A DNA stretch of 44,308 bases, taken from contig NZ_SCMK01000033.1 of NCBI RefSeq assembly GCF_005503355.1, positions 1-44,308 of the forward strand. The letters are read 5' to 3'. The notes under the pieces are model-generated. The model made no database searches, had not been told where the DNA came from, and saw nothing but the letters and a program-made list of their open reading frames with translations. Positions within the stretch are counted from its first letter, which is position 1. Every line of letters begins with the position of its first letter. A program made the translations under genes and the position numbers. Positions 15,403 through 22,971 of the stretch are shown here, in pieces. Source of the DNA: Sphingomonas sp. 1F27F7B. GTDB taxonomy: Bacteria; Pseudomonadota; Alphaproteobacteria; Sphingomonadales; Sphingomonadaceae.

Positions 15403-16980
15403 TCAGAACGCCAGCGCCATCGCAGTCTTCACGCCCGGAAGCGCGCGGACCGTGGCCAGGAGCGCTTCGCCGACCACGCCGTCGACCGAGAGCAGCAGGA
15501 TCGCCTCGCCCCCCGCCTCGCGGCGGCCGAGATGGAAGGTTCCGATGTTGACGTCCGCCTCGCCCAGCGTGGTGCCCAGCCGGCCGATGAAGCCCGGCGC
15601 GTCCTCATTGACGATGTAGAGCATGTGGCCGGCGAGATCGGCCTCCACCTTGATGCCGAACAGCTCGACCAGGCGCGGCGCGGCGTTGCCGAACAGCGTG
15701 CCCGCCACCGAGCGGTCGCCCTGCGCCGTGCCCACGGTGACGCGAACCAGCGTGTGATAGTCGCCCTCGCGATCATGGCGCACTTCGCGCACGTCGAGCC
15801 CGCGCTCCTTCGCCAGGAACGGCGCGTTGACCATGTTCACCGTATCCGAGTGGACGCGCATCAGGCCCGCGAGCACCGCGCCGACGATCGGCTTCTGATT
15901 GAGCTCGGCCGCGGCACCCTCGCTCTCGATCGCGATATTGCGCAGTTCGCCATGGGCGAGCTGGCCGACCAGCGATCCGAGCTTCTCGGCCAGCGCCATG
16001 TACGGCTTGAGGCGCGGAGCTTCCTCGGCGGAGAGGCTGGGCATGTTCAGCGCATTGGTGACGCCGCCGGAGACGAGGAAGTCGGCCATCTGCTCGGCGA
16101 CCTGGATCGCGACGTTCACCTGTGCCTCGGTGGTCGAGGCGCCGAGGTGCGGCGTCGAGACGAAGTTGGGCGTGCCGAACAGCGAATGCTCCTTGGCCGG
16201 CTCCACCGCGAACACGTCGAGCGCGGCGCCGGCGATGTGGCCGCTCTCCAGTCCCTGCTTGAGCGCCGCCTCGTCGATCAGACCGCCGCGCGCGCAATTG
16301 ATGATGCGCACCCCGCGCTTGGTCTTGGCGAGGTTCTCGGCCGAAAGGATGTTGCGGGTCTGATCGGTGAGCGGCGTGTGCAACGTGATGAAATCCGCGC
16401 GCAGCAGCAGGTCGTCGAGCCCCACCTTCTCCACGCCCATCTCGATCGCGCGCTCGGGCGTGAGGAAGGGATCGAAGGCGACCACCTTCATCTTCAGGCC
16501 CTGGGCGCGATCGGCGACGATCGAGCCGATATTGCCCGCGCCGATCAGGCCGAGCGTCTTGCCGGTGAGCTCGACGCCCATGAAGCGGTTCTTCTCCCAC
16601 TTGCCGGCCTGAGTGGAGGCATCGGCCTCGGGCAGCTGGCGGGCGAGCGCGAACATCAGCGCGATGGCGTGCTCGGCGGTGGTGATCGAATTGCCGAAGG
16701 GCGTGTTCATGACGACGACGCCGCGTGCCGAAGCGGCGGGAATGTCGACATTGTCGACGCCGATGCCGGCGCGGCCGACCACCTTGAGATTGGTCGCGGC
16801 TTCGAGGATCTCGCCGGTCACCTTGGTCGAGCTGCGGATGGCGAGGCCGTCATACTGGCCGATGATCGCCTTGAGCTCCTCGGGGGTCTTGCCGGTGATC
16901 TCGTCGACCTCGACGCCGCGCTCGCGGAAGATCTGCGCGGCCTTGGGATCCATCTTGTCGGAAATCAGTACCTTGGGCAT
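15403..16980 (-). CDS. serA: D-3-phosphoglycerate dehydrogenase
   Basis: A 525-residue long-form SerA that oxidises 3-phosphoglycerate with NAD+ in the first step of serine synthesis. The NAD-binding motif GAGNIG is at 147-152. NCARGGLIDE carries the substrate/NAD arginine and STPHLGAST the catalytic histidine. An intervening domain and a C-terminal ACT domain (GTAQGDRSVAGTLFG to the end, MLYIVNEDAPGFIGRLG) follow. The ACT domain is the usual site for serine feedback. It lies downstream of serC on the same strand, separated by a repeat-filled gap of 141 bases. Confidence 0.95.
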   Translation of the reverse strand: MPKVLISDKMDPKAAQIFRERGVEVDEITGKTPEELKAIIGQYDGLAIRSSTKVTGEILEAATNLKVVGRAGIGVDNVDIPAASARGVVVMNTPFGNSITTAEHAIALMFALARQLPEADASTQAGKWEKNRFMGVELTGKTLGLIGAGNIGSIVADRAQGLKMKVVAFDPFLTPERAIEMGVEKVGLDDLLLRADFITLHTPLTDQTRNILSAENLAKTKRGVRIINCARGGLIDEAALKQGLESGHIAGAALDVFAVEPAKEHSLFGTPNFVSTPHLGASTTEAQVNVAIQVAEQMADFLVSGGVTNALNMPSLSAEEAPRLKPYMALAEKLGSLVGQLAHGELRNIAIESEGAAAELNQKPIVGAVLAGLMRVHSDTVNMVNAPFLAKERGLDVREVRHDREGDYHTLVRVTVGTAQGDRSVAGTLFGNAAPRLVELFGIKVEADLAGHMLYIVNEDAPGFIGRLGTTLGEADVNIGTFHLGRREAGGEAILLLSVDGVVGEALLATVRALPGVKTAMALAF

Positions 16981-16993
16981 TTGGGTTCTCCAT

Positions 16994-17118
16994 TCCCTCT
17001 CCCCTTTGGGAGAGAGGGCAAGCGAGCGAAGCGAAGCGCGGGAGAGGGGTGGATGCTGGAGACGAGCGGCTCGCGACAAGCCCCTCTCCCCGCCCCTCTC
17101 CCCTGAAGGAGAGAAGGG
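16994..17118. repeat. Compound CCCTCTCCC-type repeat between serC and serA
   Basis: CTCTCCC-CTTT-GGGAGAG (16997-17014) forms a perfect hairpin. The stretch then continues through GCGGGAGAGGGG, CCCCTCTCCCCGCCCCTCTCCCC and AAGGAGAGAAGGGGA. The outer CTCTCCC and GGAGAG words can pair across the whole element. This class of repeat occurs throughout sphingomonad intergenic regions. It lies inside what is otherwise a serC-serA operon. Confidence 0.7.
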
Positions 17119-17121
17119 GAC

Positions 17122-18282
17122 TCAGCCCGCCCTGGTCTCGGCATAGGCCCAGTCGAGCCAGGGGCCGAGCGCCACGATGTCGGCGGTGTCGACGGTGGCG
17201 CCGCACCAGATGCGCAGCCCCGGCGGGGCGTCGCGATAGCCAGCGACGTCATAGGCCGCGCCTTCCTTCTCGAGCAGGCCGGCGAACTTCTTGATGAAGT
17301 CCGCATCGGCGCCCTCGACGGTCAGGCACACGCTGGTCCTGGAGCGGATGCGCTCGTCCGCGGCGAGATGCCCCAGCCAGCCGCGCTCCGCCACGAGCGC
17401 GTCGAGCGCCGCGGCATTGGCGTCCGAGCGCGCGATCAGGCCCGCCGCGCCGCCCAGGCCCCGGCCCCATTCGAGCGCGAAGATCGCGTCCTCGACCGCG
17501 AGCATCGACGGCGTGTTGATCGTCTCGCCCTTGAACACGCCCTCGGCGAGCGCGCCCTTGGAGACCAGCCGGAACACCTTCGGCAGCGGCCAGGCGGGCG
17601 TATATTCGGTCAGGCGCTCGACCGCGCGAGGCCCGAGGATCAGCACGCCGTGCGCGCCCTCGCCGCCCAGCACCTTCTGCCAGGAGAAGGTGGCGACGTC
17701 GATCTTGTCCCAGGGCAGGTCATAGGCGAACACCGCCGAGGTGGCGTCGGCGAAGGTCAGCCCTGCGCGATCGGCCGGAATCCACTCGCCGTCCGGCACG
17801 CGCACGCCGGAGGTGGTTCCGTTCCAGGTGAACAGCACGTCGGTCGACCAGTCGATCTGGCCCAGGTCCGGCAGCTGGCCGTAATCGGCACGGATCACGG
17901 TGGGATCGAGCTTCAGCTGCTTGACCGCGTCGGTGACCCAACCTTCACCGAAGCTTTCCCAGGCGAGCGTGGTGACGCCGCGCGCGCCGAGCATCGTCCA
18001 CATCGCCATCTCGAAAGCGCCGGTGTCCGACCCCGGCACGATGCCGATGCGGTGCGTCTCGGGCAGGCGCAGCAACTCGCGCATCAGATCGATGCAATAT
18101 TGGAGACGGTTCTTGCCCAGCTTGGAGCGGTGCGAGCGGCCGAGCGACTCGGTGGCGAGCTTCTCGGGCGACCAGCCGGGAGGCTTGGCGCAGGGACCGG
18201 AGGAAAAATAGGGGCGTGCCGGCTTGGCGGCGGGCTTGGCAATAGACGCAATTCCGGCGTCGGCGGCAGTCGTGTCAGTCAT
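17122..18282 (-). CDS. serC: Phosphoserine aminotransferase
   Basis: A 386-residue PLP enzyme of the SerC type, the second step of serine synthesis, also used on a related substrate in vitamin B6 synthesis. The PLP lysine is K203 in FSWQKVLGGEGAHG. PYFSSGPCAKPPGWS near the N-terminus and GSDTGAFEMAMWTMLG are family hallmarks of the alphaproteobacterial/archaeal-type SerC. The ATG at 18282 has a strong AAGGAGAG ribosome site placed in a hairpin arm. serA follows downstream. Confidence 0.95.
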   Translation of the reverse strand: MTDTTAADAGIASIAKPAAKPARPYFSSGPCAKPPGWSPEKLATESLGRSHRSKLGKNRLQYCIDLMRELLRLPETHRIGIVPGSDTGAFEMAMWTMLGARGVTTLAWESFGEGWVTDAVKQLKLDPTVIRADYGQLPDLGQIDWSTDVLFTWNGTTSGVRVPDGEWIPADRAGLTFADATSAVFAYDLPWDKIDVATFSWQKVLGGEGAHGVLILGPRAVERLTEYTPAWPLPKVFRLVSKGALAEGVFKGETINTPSMLAVEDAIFALEWGRGLGGAAGLIARSDANAAALDALVAERGWLGHLAADERIRSRTSVCLTVEGADADFIKKFAGLLEKEGAAYDVAGYRDAPPGLRIWCGATVDTADIVALGPWLDWAYAETRAG

Positions 18283-18366
18283 ATAGACTCTCCTTGCAGA
18301 GAGCACGCGCGGCGTTGGGACCGCGTGGCCCGCCGACGGCCCTAGCGGCGGCGGCGTGAAAGTCAA
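18283..18366 (-). promoter_or_regulatory. serC leader: candidate promoter and two tandem hairpins (serC-motif-like)
   Basis: On the minus strand TTGACT (18366-18361) and TAGGGC (18344-18339) form a possible -35/-10 pair with a 16-base spacer. Two hairpins follow. The first pairs CCGCGTG (18321-18327) with CACGCGCGG (18304-18312), with a 2-base bulge. The second is a perfect CTCTC-6-GAGAG stem (18288-18303) whose 3' arm in mRNA is the serC ribosome site. Two small hairpins ending at the ribosome site upstream of serC in an alphaproteobacterium match the described serC RNA motif, as I remember it. Confidence 0.45.
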
Positions 18367-18440
18367 TTGCGCGAAACGGCGAATCCGCGAACATTTGTGA
18401 CGTTGACCATGTGGCGCGCCGATGATGCTATGCGCCTGCC

Positions 18441-19127
18441 ATGCGCGTTCTTGCCCTGTCCCTGTCGCTGTCCCTGCCCCTGATCCTCGCCGGCTGCATG
18501 TTCGGCGGAGGAGGCGACCGCCCCGCCCCTTCCCCGATTCGCGAGCGGCCCGGCGGCCCGATCACACTCAACGGCCCCACCCCGCGCGAGACGCAGCAAT
18601 GCTTCGCGGATCTCTCGCGCGAACGGGTGCGCTATTCCGCCTTGCCCGACCGGGACTTCGGCGGCGGCTGCGTCGTGACGGGGGCAGTGCAGCTGCTCGA
18701 CATCGGCGTGCCGGTGACCGGGCTCAAATCGATGAAATGCGGACTGGCGCGCAGCTTCACCGCCTGGGTGCGATTCGCCGTGGCGCCGGCAGCGCGGCAG
18801 ATGCTGGGCAGCGACCTGGTCAGGGTCGAGACCTATGGCACCTATTCGTGCCGGGGCATCATCGGCAACGGCGCGGCATCGGCACAGCGCATGTCCGAGC
18901 ACGGGCTGGCCAACGCCGTCGACGTGTCGGGCTTCGTGCTGGCGGACGGGCGGCGCGTGACGATCGAGCGCGACTGGCGCAGCGGCGACCAGCAGGTGCG
19001 CGCCTTTCTCGAGACGATCCACGGATCGGCCTGCAAGCGCTTCGCCACGGTGCTGAGCCCCGACTATAATGCGGCGCACTATAATCACCTCCATCTCGAC
19101 ATGGGGCGGGGCCCGTTCTGCCGCTGA
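18441..19127 (+). CDS. Extensin-like lipoprotein (predicted peptidoglycan-type peptidase fold)
   Basis: A 228-residue lipoprotein with lipobox LAGC (C19) and a Gly/Pro-rich linker. An extensin-like C-terminal domain follows with H154 and D161 in SEHGLANAVDVSGF and H216/H218/D220 in YNHLHLDMG. That H-x6-D plus HxH pattern resembles the zinc site of M15-type D-Ala-D-Ala peptidases, so a cell-wall hydrolase role is plausible but not shown. Four further cysteines could form disulphides. The protein should be anchored in the periplasm. It is divergent from serC. Confidence 0.85.
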   Translation: MRVLALSLSLSLPLILAGCMFGGGGDRPAPSPIRERPGGPITLNGPTPRETQQCFADLSRERVRYSALPDRDFGGGCVVTGAVQLLDIGVPVTGLKSMKCGLARSFTAWVRFAVAPAARQMLGSDLVRVETYGTYSCRGIIGNGAASAQRMSEHGLANAVDVSGFVLADGRRVTIERDWRSGDQQVRAFLETIHGSACKRFATVLSPDYNAAHYNHLHLDMGRGPFCR

Positions 19128-19163
19128 TTGCAGCGCGTCGGCATTGGGCCTAAGCCGGGCGAA

Positions 19164-20072
19164 ATGAGCGATACGAGAGTTCCGAGCCGCGTTTTCCGCC
19201 CTGCCCAGCAGGAAGTGCAGAACGCCAACACCGCCACCGGCACCCCGCAGACCGAGCACCCCGCCTACCGCCTCGCCTTTCAGGACATGGACTTCCTGCT
19301 GCGCGAGGATCTGCGGCCGGTGCGCTTCCAGCTCGAATTGCTGAAGCCGCAGCTGCTGCTCGACGAGGCGCACATCAAGTCGACCTTCGTCGTCTACGGA
19401 TCGGCGCGCATCCCCGAGCCCAGCAAGGCAGGCGCGCTGCTCGCACTGGCCGAGACCGAGCAGCAGAAGAAGATCGCCGAGCGGCTGGTCGAGAAGTCGA
19501 AATATTACGACGTCGCCCGCGAGCTCGCCCAGCTCGCCTCCAACTTCCCGCTCGACGAAGCGGGGAACCGCCATTTCGTCGTCACTTCGGGCGGCGGCCC
19601 CTCGATCATGGAAGCCGCGAATCGCGGCGCGCGCGACGTGGGGGCGGACACGATCGGCCTCAACATCCTGCTGCCGCATGAGCAGGCGCCCAACCCCTAT
19701 GTCACGCCGGGCCTGTCGATGCAGTTCCACTATTTCGCGCTCAGGAAGATGCACTTCCTGCTGCACGCGCGCGCAGTGGCGGTGTTCCCTGGCGGCTTCG
19801 GCACCTTCGACGAATCGTTCGAGCTGCTCACCCTGATCCAGACCGGCAAGATCGCGCCGATCCCGGTATTGTTCTACGGCAAGGACTTCTGGAGCCGCGT
19901 CGTCGATTTCGAGGCGCTGGTCGAGGAAGGGGTGATCTCGCCCAAGGATCTCGACCTGTTCCATTTCTGCGAGACCGCGGAAGAAGGCTGGCGAATCGTC
20001 CAGGATTTCTGGAAGGGCAAGGATCACACGGTGATCGCCCGCCCGCGCCCGGGAATCGACAAGCCGGAATAG
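19164..20072 (+). CDS. LOG-family (TIGR00730-type) Rossmann-fold nucleotide hydrolase-like protein
   Basis: A 302-residue protein with the LOG/lysine-decarboxylase-like motif PGGFGTFDE at 209-217 and the partner SGGGPSIMEAANRGA at 142-156. Members with these motifs cleave ribose-5-phosphate from cytokinin-type or purine nucleotide monophosphates. This long form has about 70 extra N-terminal residues (PAYRLAFQDMDFLLREDLRP) typical of a proteobacterial subgroup. The ATG at 19164 is used; an upstream in-frame TTG lies directly after the previous stop and is less likely. It is convergent with the NTF2-like gene, 2 bases apart. Confidence 0.82.
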   Translation: MSDTRVPSRVFRPAQQEVQNANTATGTPQTEHPAYRLAFQDMDFLLREDLRPVRFQLELLKPQLLLDEAHIKSTFVVYGSARIPEPSKAGALLALAETEQQKKIAERLVEKSKYYDVARELAQLASNFPLDEAGNRHFVVTSGGGPSIMEAANRGARDVGADTIGLNILLPHEQAPNPYVTPGLSMQFHYFALRKMHFLLHARAVAVFPGGFGTFDESFELLTLIQTGKIAPIPVLFYGKDFWSRVVDFEALVEEGVISPKDLDLFHFCETAEEGWRIVQDFWKGKDHTVIARPRPGIDKPE

Positions 20073-20074
20073 AG

Positions 20075-20470
20075 TCAGGCGAGCGTGAGGTAGAGCTCGG
20101 CCTCGATCACCCATTCGCCGCCGAGGCGGCGCCATTTGGCGGTGTAGGCACCCGACGCCTGCACTGTGCCGTCCTGTGCCGAGGCGCCTTGCCAGCTGCC
20201 ATGCTCGAAGGCGATCGGCGCAACCGGCGACACCGCTATCGTCTCGGGCGCACGCAGATAGATGCTGCGGTCCTTCATCGCGAACTCGCGTTTCCAGGCG
20301 AGCAGCTGCGCCTTGCGGCCCGCGATCAGCGCCGAATCGGTGCCGGCGACGAGCACCGCATCGGGCGCGAGAATCCGGCCGATCGCAGCCAGGTCGCCCT
20401 CGGCCAGCGCACGATTGAACGCCGCACGGCGCATGCGGATGTCGAGTTCGGGTGTCAGATGCTGGGCCAT
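20075..20470 (-). CDS. NTF2-like (SnoaL/DUF4440-type) protein
   Basis: A 131-residue protein with the NTF2-like pattern: N-terminal helices (RRAAFNRALAEGDLAAIGRIL), a strand with APDAVLVAGTDS, then IAFEHGSWQG and GAYTAKWRRLGGEWVIEAELYL. Proteins of this fold act as small isomerases or hydrolases, or bind ligands, often with unknown roles. The ATG at 20470 is the first one that leaves the whole domain in place. Upstream lies a repeat-rich gene-free region. Specific function is unknown. Confidence 0.75.
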   Translation of the reverse strand: MAQHLTPELDIRMRRAAFNRALAEGDLAAIGRILAPDAVLVAGTDSALIAGRKAQLLAWKREFAMKDRSIYLRAPETIAVSPVAPIAFEHGSWQGASAQDGTVQASGAYTAKWRRLGGEWVIEAELYLTLA

Positions 20471-20565
20471 CGCCTTGCCTAGGGTCCGCACTCGATATCG
20501 GCAATGGCCGTGATCGAGTACGGGGCCCCTAGGTTGAGAACCCAAACAAGTATCTGATGTTCCTT

Positions 20566-20701
20566 CGTCATCCCCGCGCAGGCGGGGATCCAGGGTAGCA
20601 GGGGATACCGGCGCCATCATGCGAACGCTGTCCGAAGAGGGCAGGACGTGCCGCGCCCGCTCCACGCATAACTCTGGATCCCCGCCTTCGCGGGGATGAC
20701 G
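20566..20701. repeat. Inverted pair of GTCATCCCCGC-type repeats
   Basis: CGTCATCCCCGC...GGCGGGGATCCAG at 20566-20593 faces CTGGATCCCCGCC...GCGGGGATGACG at 20674-20701, about 80 bases apart. Each unit is itself a small palindrome (CCCCGC/GCGGGG), and the two units also pair with each other. The same unit appears at 33013-33038 (single) and 36669-36752 (inverted pair). It resembles REP-like elements common in sphingomonads. Confidence 0.8.
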
Positions 20702-20802
20702 GAGTTAGCTGAATGAGTCCCCGGCCTAGCCAGGCCGGGCCCGCCGCGTCCGGCAGCCGCTCGCGTCCGGTGAACGGAATCCCGGAGCGCCCCGTATCCA
20801 AC

Positions 20803-20833
20803 GAAGAAGCGCCGCGGAACGAACCCGCGGCGC
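20803..20833 (-). terminator. Intrinsic terminator of the cytochrome c gene
   Basis: GCGCCGCGG (20809-20817) and CCGCGGCGC (20825-20833) form a perfect 9-bp stem with a 7-base loop. On the minus strand the stem is followed by TTCTTCGTT. It lies about 30 bases after the cytochrome c stop codon. Flanking AACGA/TCGTT words extend the symmetry. Confidence 0.7.
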
Positions 20834-20863
20834 CTCGTTCAGTCCGTCACGGAAAAGCGCGCT

Positions 20864-21535
20864 TCAGGCGCCCTTCTTCTCCGCCTGGGCCTTGGCGGCG
20901 GGATCCTTGGACGGCGCGCCCTCGGCCGGGGTCGCCTCGTTCGAGAGGTTGCCGGCCGCGGCATTGTCGCCGGCCGCATTGCCTTCGGCAGGCGCGGCAC
21001 CGGCGGCCGGCGCCGCCGGCAGCGGCAGGTTCGAGCCCTGCGCGTTGAGATAGGCGATCACGTTCGCGCGCTCCTGGCCGTCCGGGAGACCCGCAAAGGT
21101 CATCTTGGTGCCCGAGGCGAACTTGCGCGGGTTGGACAGCCAGGCATCCATCTTGTCGAAATCCCAGCTGCCGCCCACCGCCTTGAGCGGATCGGAGAAG
21201 GCGAAGCCGGCCTTGCCCTCGGCAATACCCTCGCCCATCGTGCCGTAGAGGTTCGGACCGATGCCGTTGGCGCCGCCCTGGTTGATCGTGTGGCAGGCCA
21301 TGCACTTCTTGAACGAGGCCTCGCCCTTGGCGAGATCGGCCTTGGCCAGGCGCACCGCGATCGGCTCGACCACCGCCGCGCCGCTGTCGCCAGCTTCCTC
21401 GACACCTTCGATCACATAGCCCATGTGCTCCGGACGCTCGCCATGAAACAGCATTCCGCCGGCGATCGAAAGCCCGAGCGCGGCAATGCCGCCCGCAAGT
21501 GCCCAGCCCGCGATCATATTGAAGCGATTGTCCAT
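20864..21535 (-). CDS. Membrane-anchored cytochrome c family protein
   Basis: A 223-residue class I c-type cytochrome. An uncleaved N-terminal membrane anchor covers about residues 6-30. The haem motif CMACH is at 78-82 and the probable axial methionine is M145 in GTKMTFAG. This is the layout of alphaproteobacterial cytochrome c552/CycM, which passes electrons between the bc1 complex and terminal oxidases on the periplasmic side of the membrane. After about residue 173 there is an Ala/Pro/Asn/Glu-rich low-complexity tail of some 50 residues not needed for the fold. Confidence 0.88.
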   Translation of the reverse strand: MDNRFNMIAGWALAGGIAALGLSIAGGMLFHGERPEHMGYVIEGVEEAGDSGAAVVEPIAVRLAKADLAKGEASFKKCMACHTINQGGANGIGPNLYGTMGEGIAEGKAGFAFSDPLKAVGGSWDFDKMDAWLSNPRKFASGTKMTFAGLPDGQERANVIAYLNAQGSNLPLPAAPAAGAAPAEGNAAGDNAAAGNLSNEATPAEGAPSKDPAAKAQAEKKGA

Positions 21536-21637
21536 GAAATGCCCCTGCGGAAAAATTGCGTTCCTTTAAAACCGGCACCGCAACTAAAGCAAGCGGGGCT
21601 TGCCGTGTGAAGTGCCGGCGGCTAGCGCCCGGCCGTT

Positions 21638-22528
21638 ATGGAGAATTTCGCGAGCCCGGCGAGAAAGCTCGTCGCGGAGATGACCGAGGCAGCCGCCAAG
21701 ACCCCCGTGCGGGCCGTCGCCTTCCAGGGCGCGCCCGGCGCCAATTCGCACATCGCAGTGCGCGAAGCCTTTGCCGAGGGACTGCCGCTTCCCTGCTTCT
21801 CGTTCGAGGATGCGATCGACGCGGTGAAGGAAGGGCGCGCCGGCTGCGCGATGATCCCGATCGAGAACTCGCTGCACGGGCGCGTCGCCGACATCCATTT
21901 CCTCCTGCCCGAATCGGGCCTGTCGATCACCGGCGAGCATTTCCTGCCGATCCGCTATGCCCTGATGGGGCTCGGGCCGGTCGAAGGCGTGCGCCAGGCA
22001 ATGAGCCATCCCCAGGCGCTCGGCCAGTGCCGTCACTGGCTGAAGGCGCAGGGTATCCAGCCGCTCGCCTATCCCGACACCGCCGGCGCCGCCGCGATGG
22101 TCGCGGAAGCCGGCGATCCGGCGGTCGCGGCGCTGGCCCCTCCGGGCGCGGCCGAACTCTATGGCCTGCAGACGCTGGGCGCCGACATCGCCGATGCCGA
22201 GCACAATATGACGCGCTTCGTGATCCTGGCGCGCAAGCCGCTGGCGGCCGAAGGGAACGGCCCGTTCATGACCACCTTCGTCTTCGAAGTGAAGAACGTG
22301 CCCGCCGCACTCTACAAGGCGCTGGGCGGCTTCGCGACCAACGGCGTCAACATGACCAAGCTGGAAAGCTACCAGCGCGGCGGCAGCTTCGCGGCGACCG
22401 AATTCTATGCGGACATCGTCGGCAGCCCCGACGACGCCGCGGTCGGCCGGGCACTTGAAGAGCTGAAGTTCCACACCAAGTGGATGCGCGTGCTCGGCAC
22501 CTACGCCCAGGCGCGCGAACGCGCCTAG
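21638..22528 (+). CDS. pheA: Prephenate dehydratase
   Basis: A 296-residue monofunctional enzyme converting prephenate to phenylpyruvate in phenylalanine synthesis. The periplasmic-binding-like catalytic domain begins VAFQGAPGANSHIA, has IPIENSLHGRV, and ends with the catalytic N-M-T-R-F at 190-194. An ACT domain (from about residue 208, FVFEVKNVPAALYKALGGF) holds TKLESYQRGG in place of the ESRP motif of many homologs, as is common in alphaproteobacteria. There is no chorismate mutase domain; a separate one is encoded at 38604-38888. Confidence 0.93.
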   Translation: MENFASPARKLVAEMTEAAAKTPVRAVAFQGAPGANSHIAVREAFAEGLPLPCFSFEDAIDAVKEGRAGCAMIPIENSLHGRVADIHFLLPESGLSITGEHFLPIRYALMGLGPVEGVRQAMSHPQALGQCRHWLKAQGIQPLAYPDTAGAAAMVAEAGDPAVAALAPPGAAELYGLQTLGADIADAEHNMTRFVILARKPLAAEGNGPFMTTFVFEVKNVPAALYKALGGFATNGVNMTKLESYQRGGSFAATEFYADIVGSPDDAAVGRALEELKFHTKWMRVLGTYAQARERA

Positions 22529-22579
22529 CCAAGGCGGCATCTTGCAATCGAGCAGGGCGGCTTGCGCAAATAGCCGGTC

Positions 22580-22600
22580 GCCCCGGCCCTGAGCCGGGGC
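22580..22600. repeat. CCCCGGC/GCCGGGG hairpin after pheA
   Basis: CCCCGGC-CCTGA-GCCGGGG (22581-22599) is a perfect 7-bp hairpin 52 bases after the pheA stop. A near-identical copy (loop CCCGA) is at 43031-43049, so it is a dispersed repeat rather than a gene-specific terminator. It may nevertheless end the pheA mRNA. Confidence 0.65.
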
Positions 22601-22670
22601 CGTGCCGGCTTGACCGACACCGATGGCAGCGCGCCACCGCCGAACGCGCCTTCGGTGCGATGGAGCTCGC

Positions 22671-22706
22671 TTGACTCACGTGATAAATTGTTGTGTATAG
22701 ACAACA
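22671..22706 (+). promoter_or_regulatory. Promoter with inverted-repeat operator for the HTH/membrane pair
   Basis: TTGACT at 22671-22676 is a good -35 box. TATAGA at 22696-22701 (19-base spacer) or TGTATA at 22694-22699 (17-base spacer) is the candidate -10. A perfect inverted repeat TGTTGT-N6-ACAACA (22689-22706) sits right on the -10, the classical place for a repressor. The simplest reading is autoregulation by the Cro/CI-type protein encoded next. Confidence 0.6.
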
Positions 22707-22728
22707 TATCGTCCTGCGAGTCGCCGAA

Positions 22729-22971
22729 TTGCCCCAGATCCACAACCGAATTGCCCTATTCCGCGCCGAACGCGGGATGAGCCGGCGCGAGCTCGCCGAA
22801 ACAGTGGGCGTCAACCCGCAGACGATCGGCTATCTCGAGCGCGGCGACTACAGCCCCAGCCTCGAGCTCGGCATGAAGATCGCCGCGGTGTTCGACGCGC
22901 CGGTCGAGCTGCTCTTCTCCTTCGCCCCCTTCGAATCGGTCGCGTCGGCGCTGCGCCGGGCGGCCGAATGA
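22729..22971 (+). CDS. Cro/CI-type helix-turn-helix regulator
   Basis: An 80-residue DNA-binding protein. IHNRIALFRAERGMSRRELAETVGVNPQTIGYLERGDYSPSL is a complete five-helix Xre/Cro-type HTH domain. A short C-terminal helix (APVELLFSFAPF) follows. The TTG at 22729 is chosen as start because an in-frame GTG at 22693 lies within the promoter, upstream of the likely transcription start. No ATG is available. The stop overlaps the ATG of the membrane-protein gene (ATGA), so the two are translationally coupled. It probably represses its own operon through the inverted repeat at 22689-22706. Confidence 0.85.
   Translation: MPQIHNRIALFRAERGMSRRELAETVGVNPQTIGYLERGDYSPSLELGMKIAAVFDAPVELLFSFAPFESVASALRRAAE

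Larger units (their letters stand above)
20471..20863. other. Gene-free region of about 390 bases with repeat pair and terminator
   Basis: This stretch lies between the NTF2-like gene and the cytochrome c gene. It holds an inverted pair of GTCATCCCCGC repeats (20566-20701) and a strong hairpin (20803-20833) that ends the cytochrome c transcript. Apart from these I see no convincing gene in it; reading frames there have no supporting features. Confidence 0.7.

Noticed and set aside
19164..20072. Lysine decarboxylase annotation for the LOG-type gene
   Set aside because: The PGGxGTxxE motif was historically mislabelled as lysine decarboxylase. No PLP-binding features are present.
20816..20839. 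GGAAC followed by CGTT, resembling an EcfG general-stress promoter
   Set aside because: The spacer is 15 rather than 16-17 bases, and the words belong to the symmetric arms of the cytochrome c terminator hairpin.
22693..22971. Longer version of the HTH regulator starting at GTG 22693
   Set aside because: That codon lies inside the -10/operator region, upstream of the probable transcription start, and the extra residues have no homology-like pattern.
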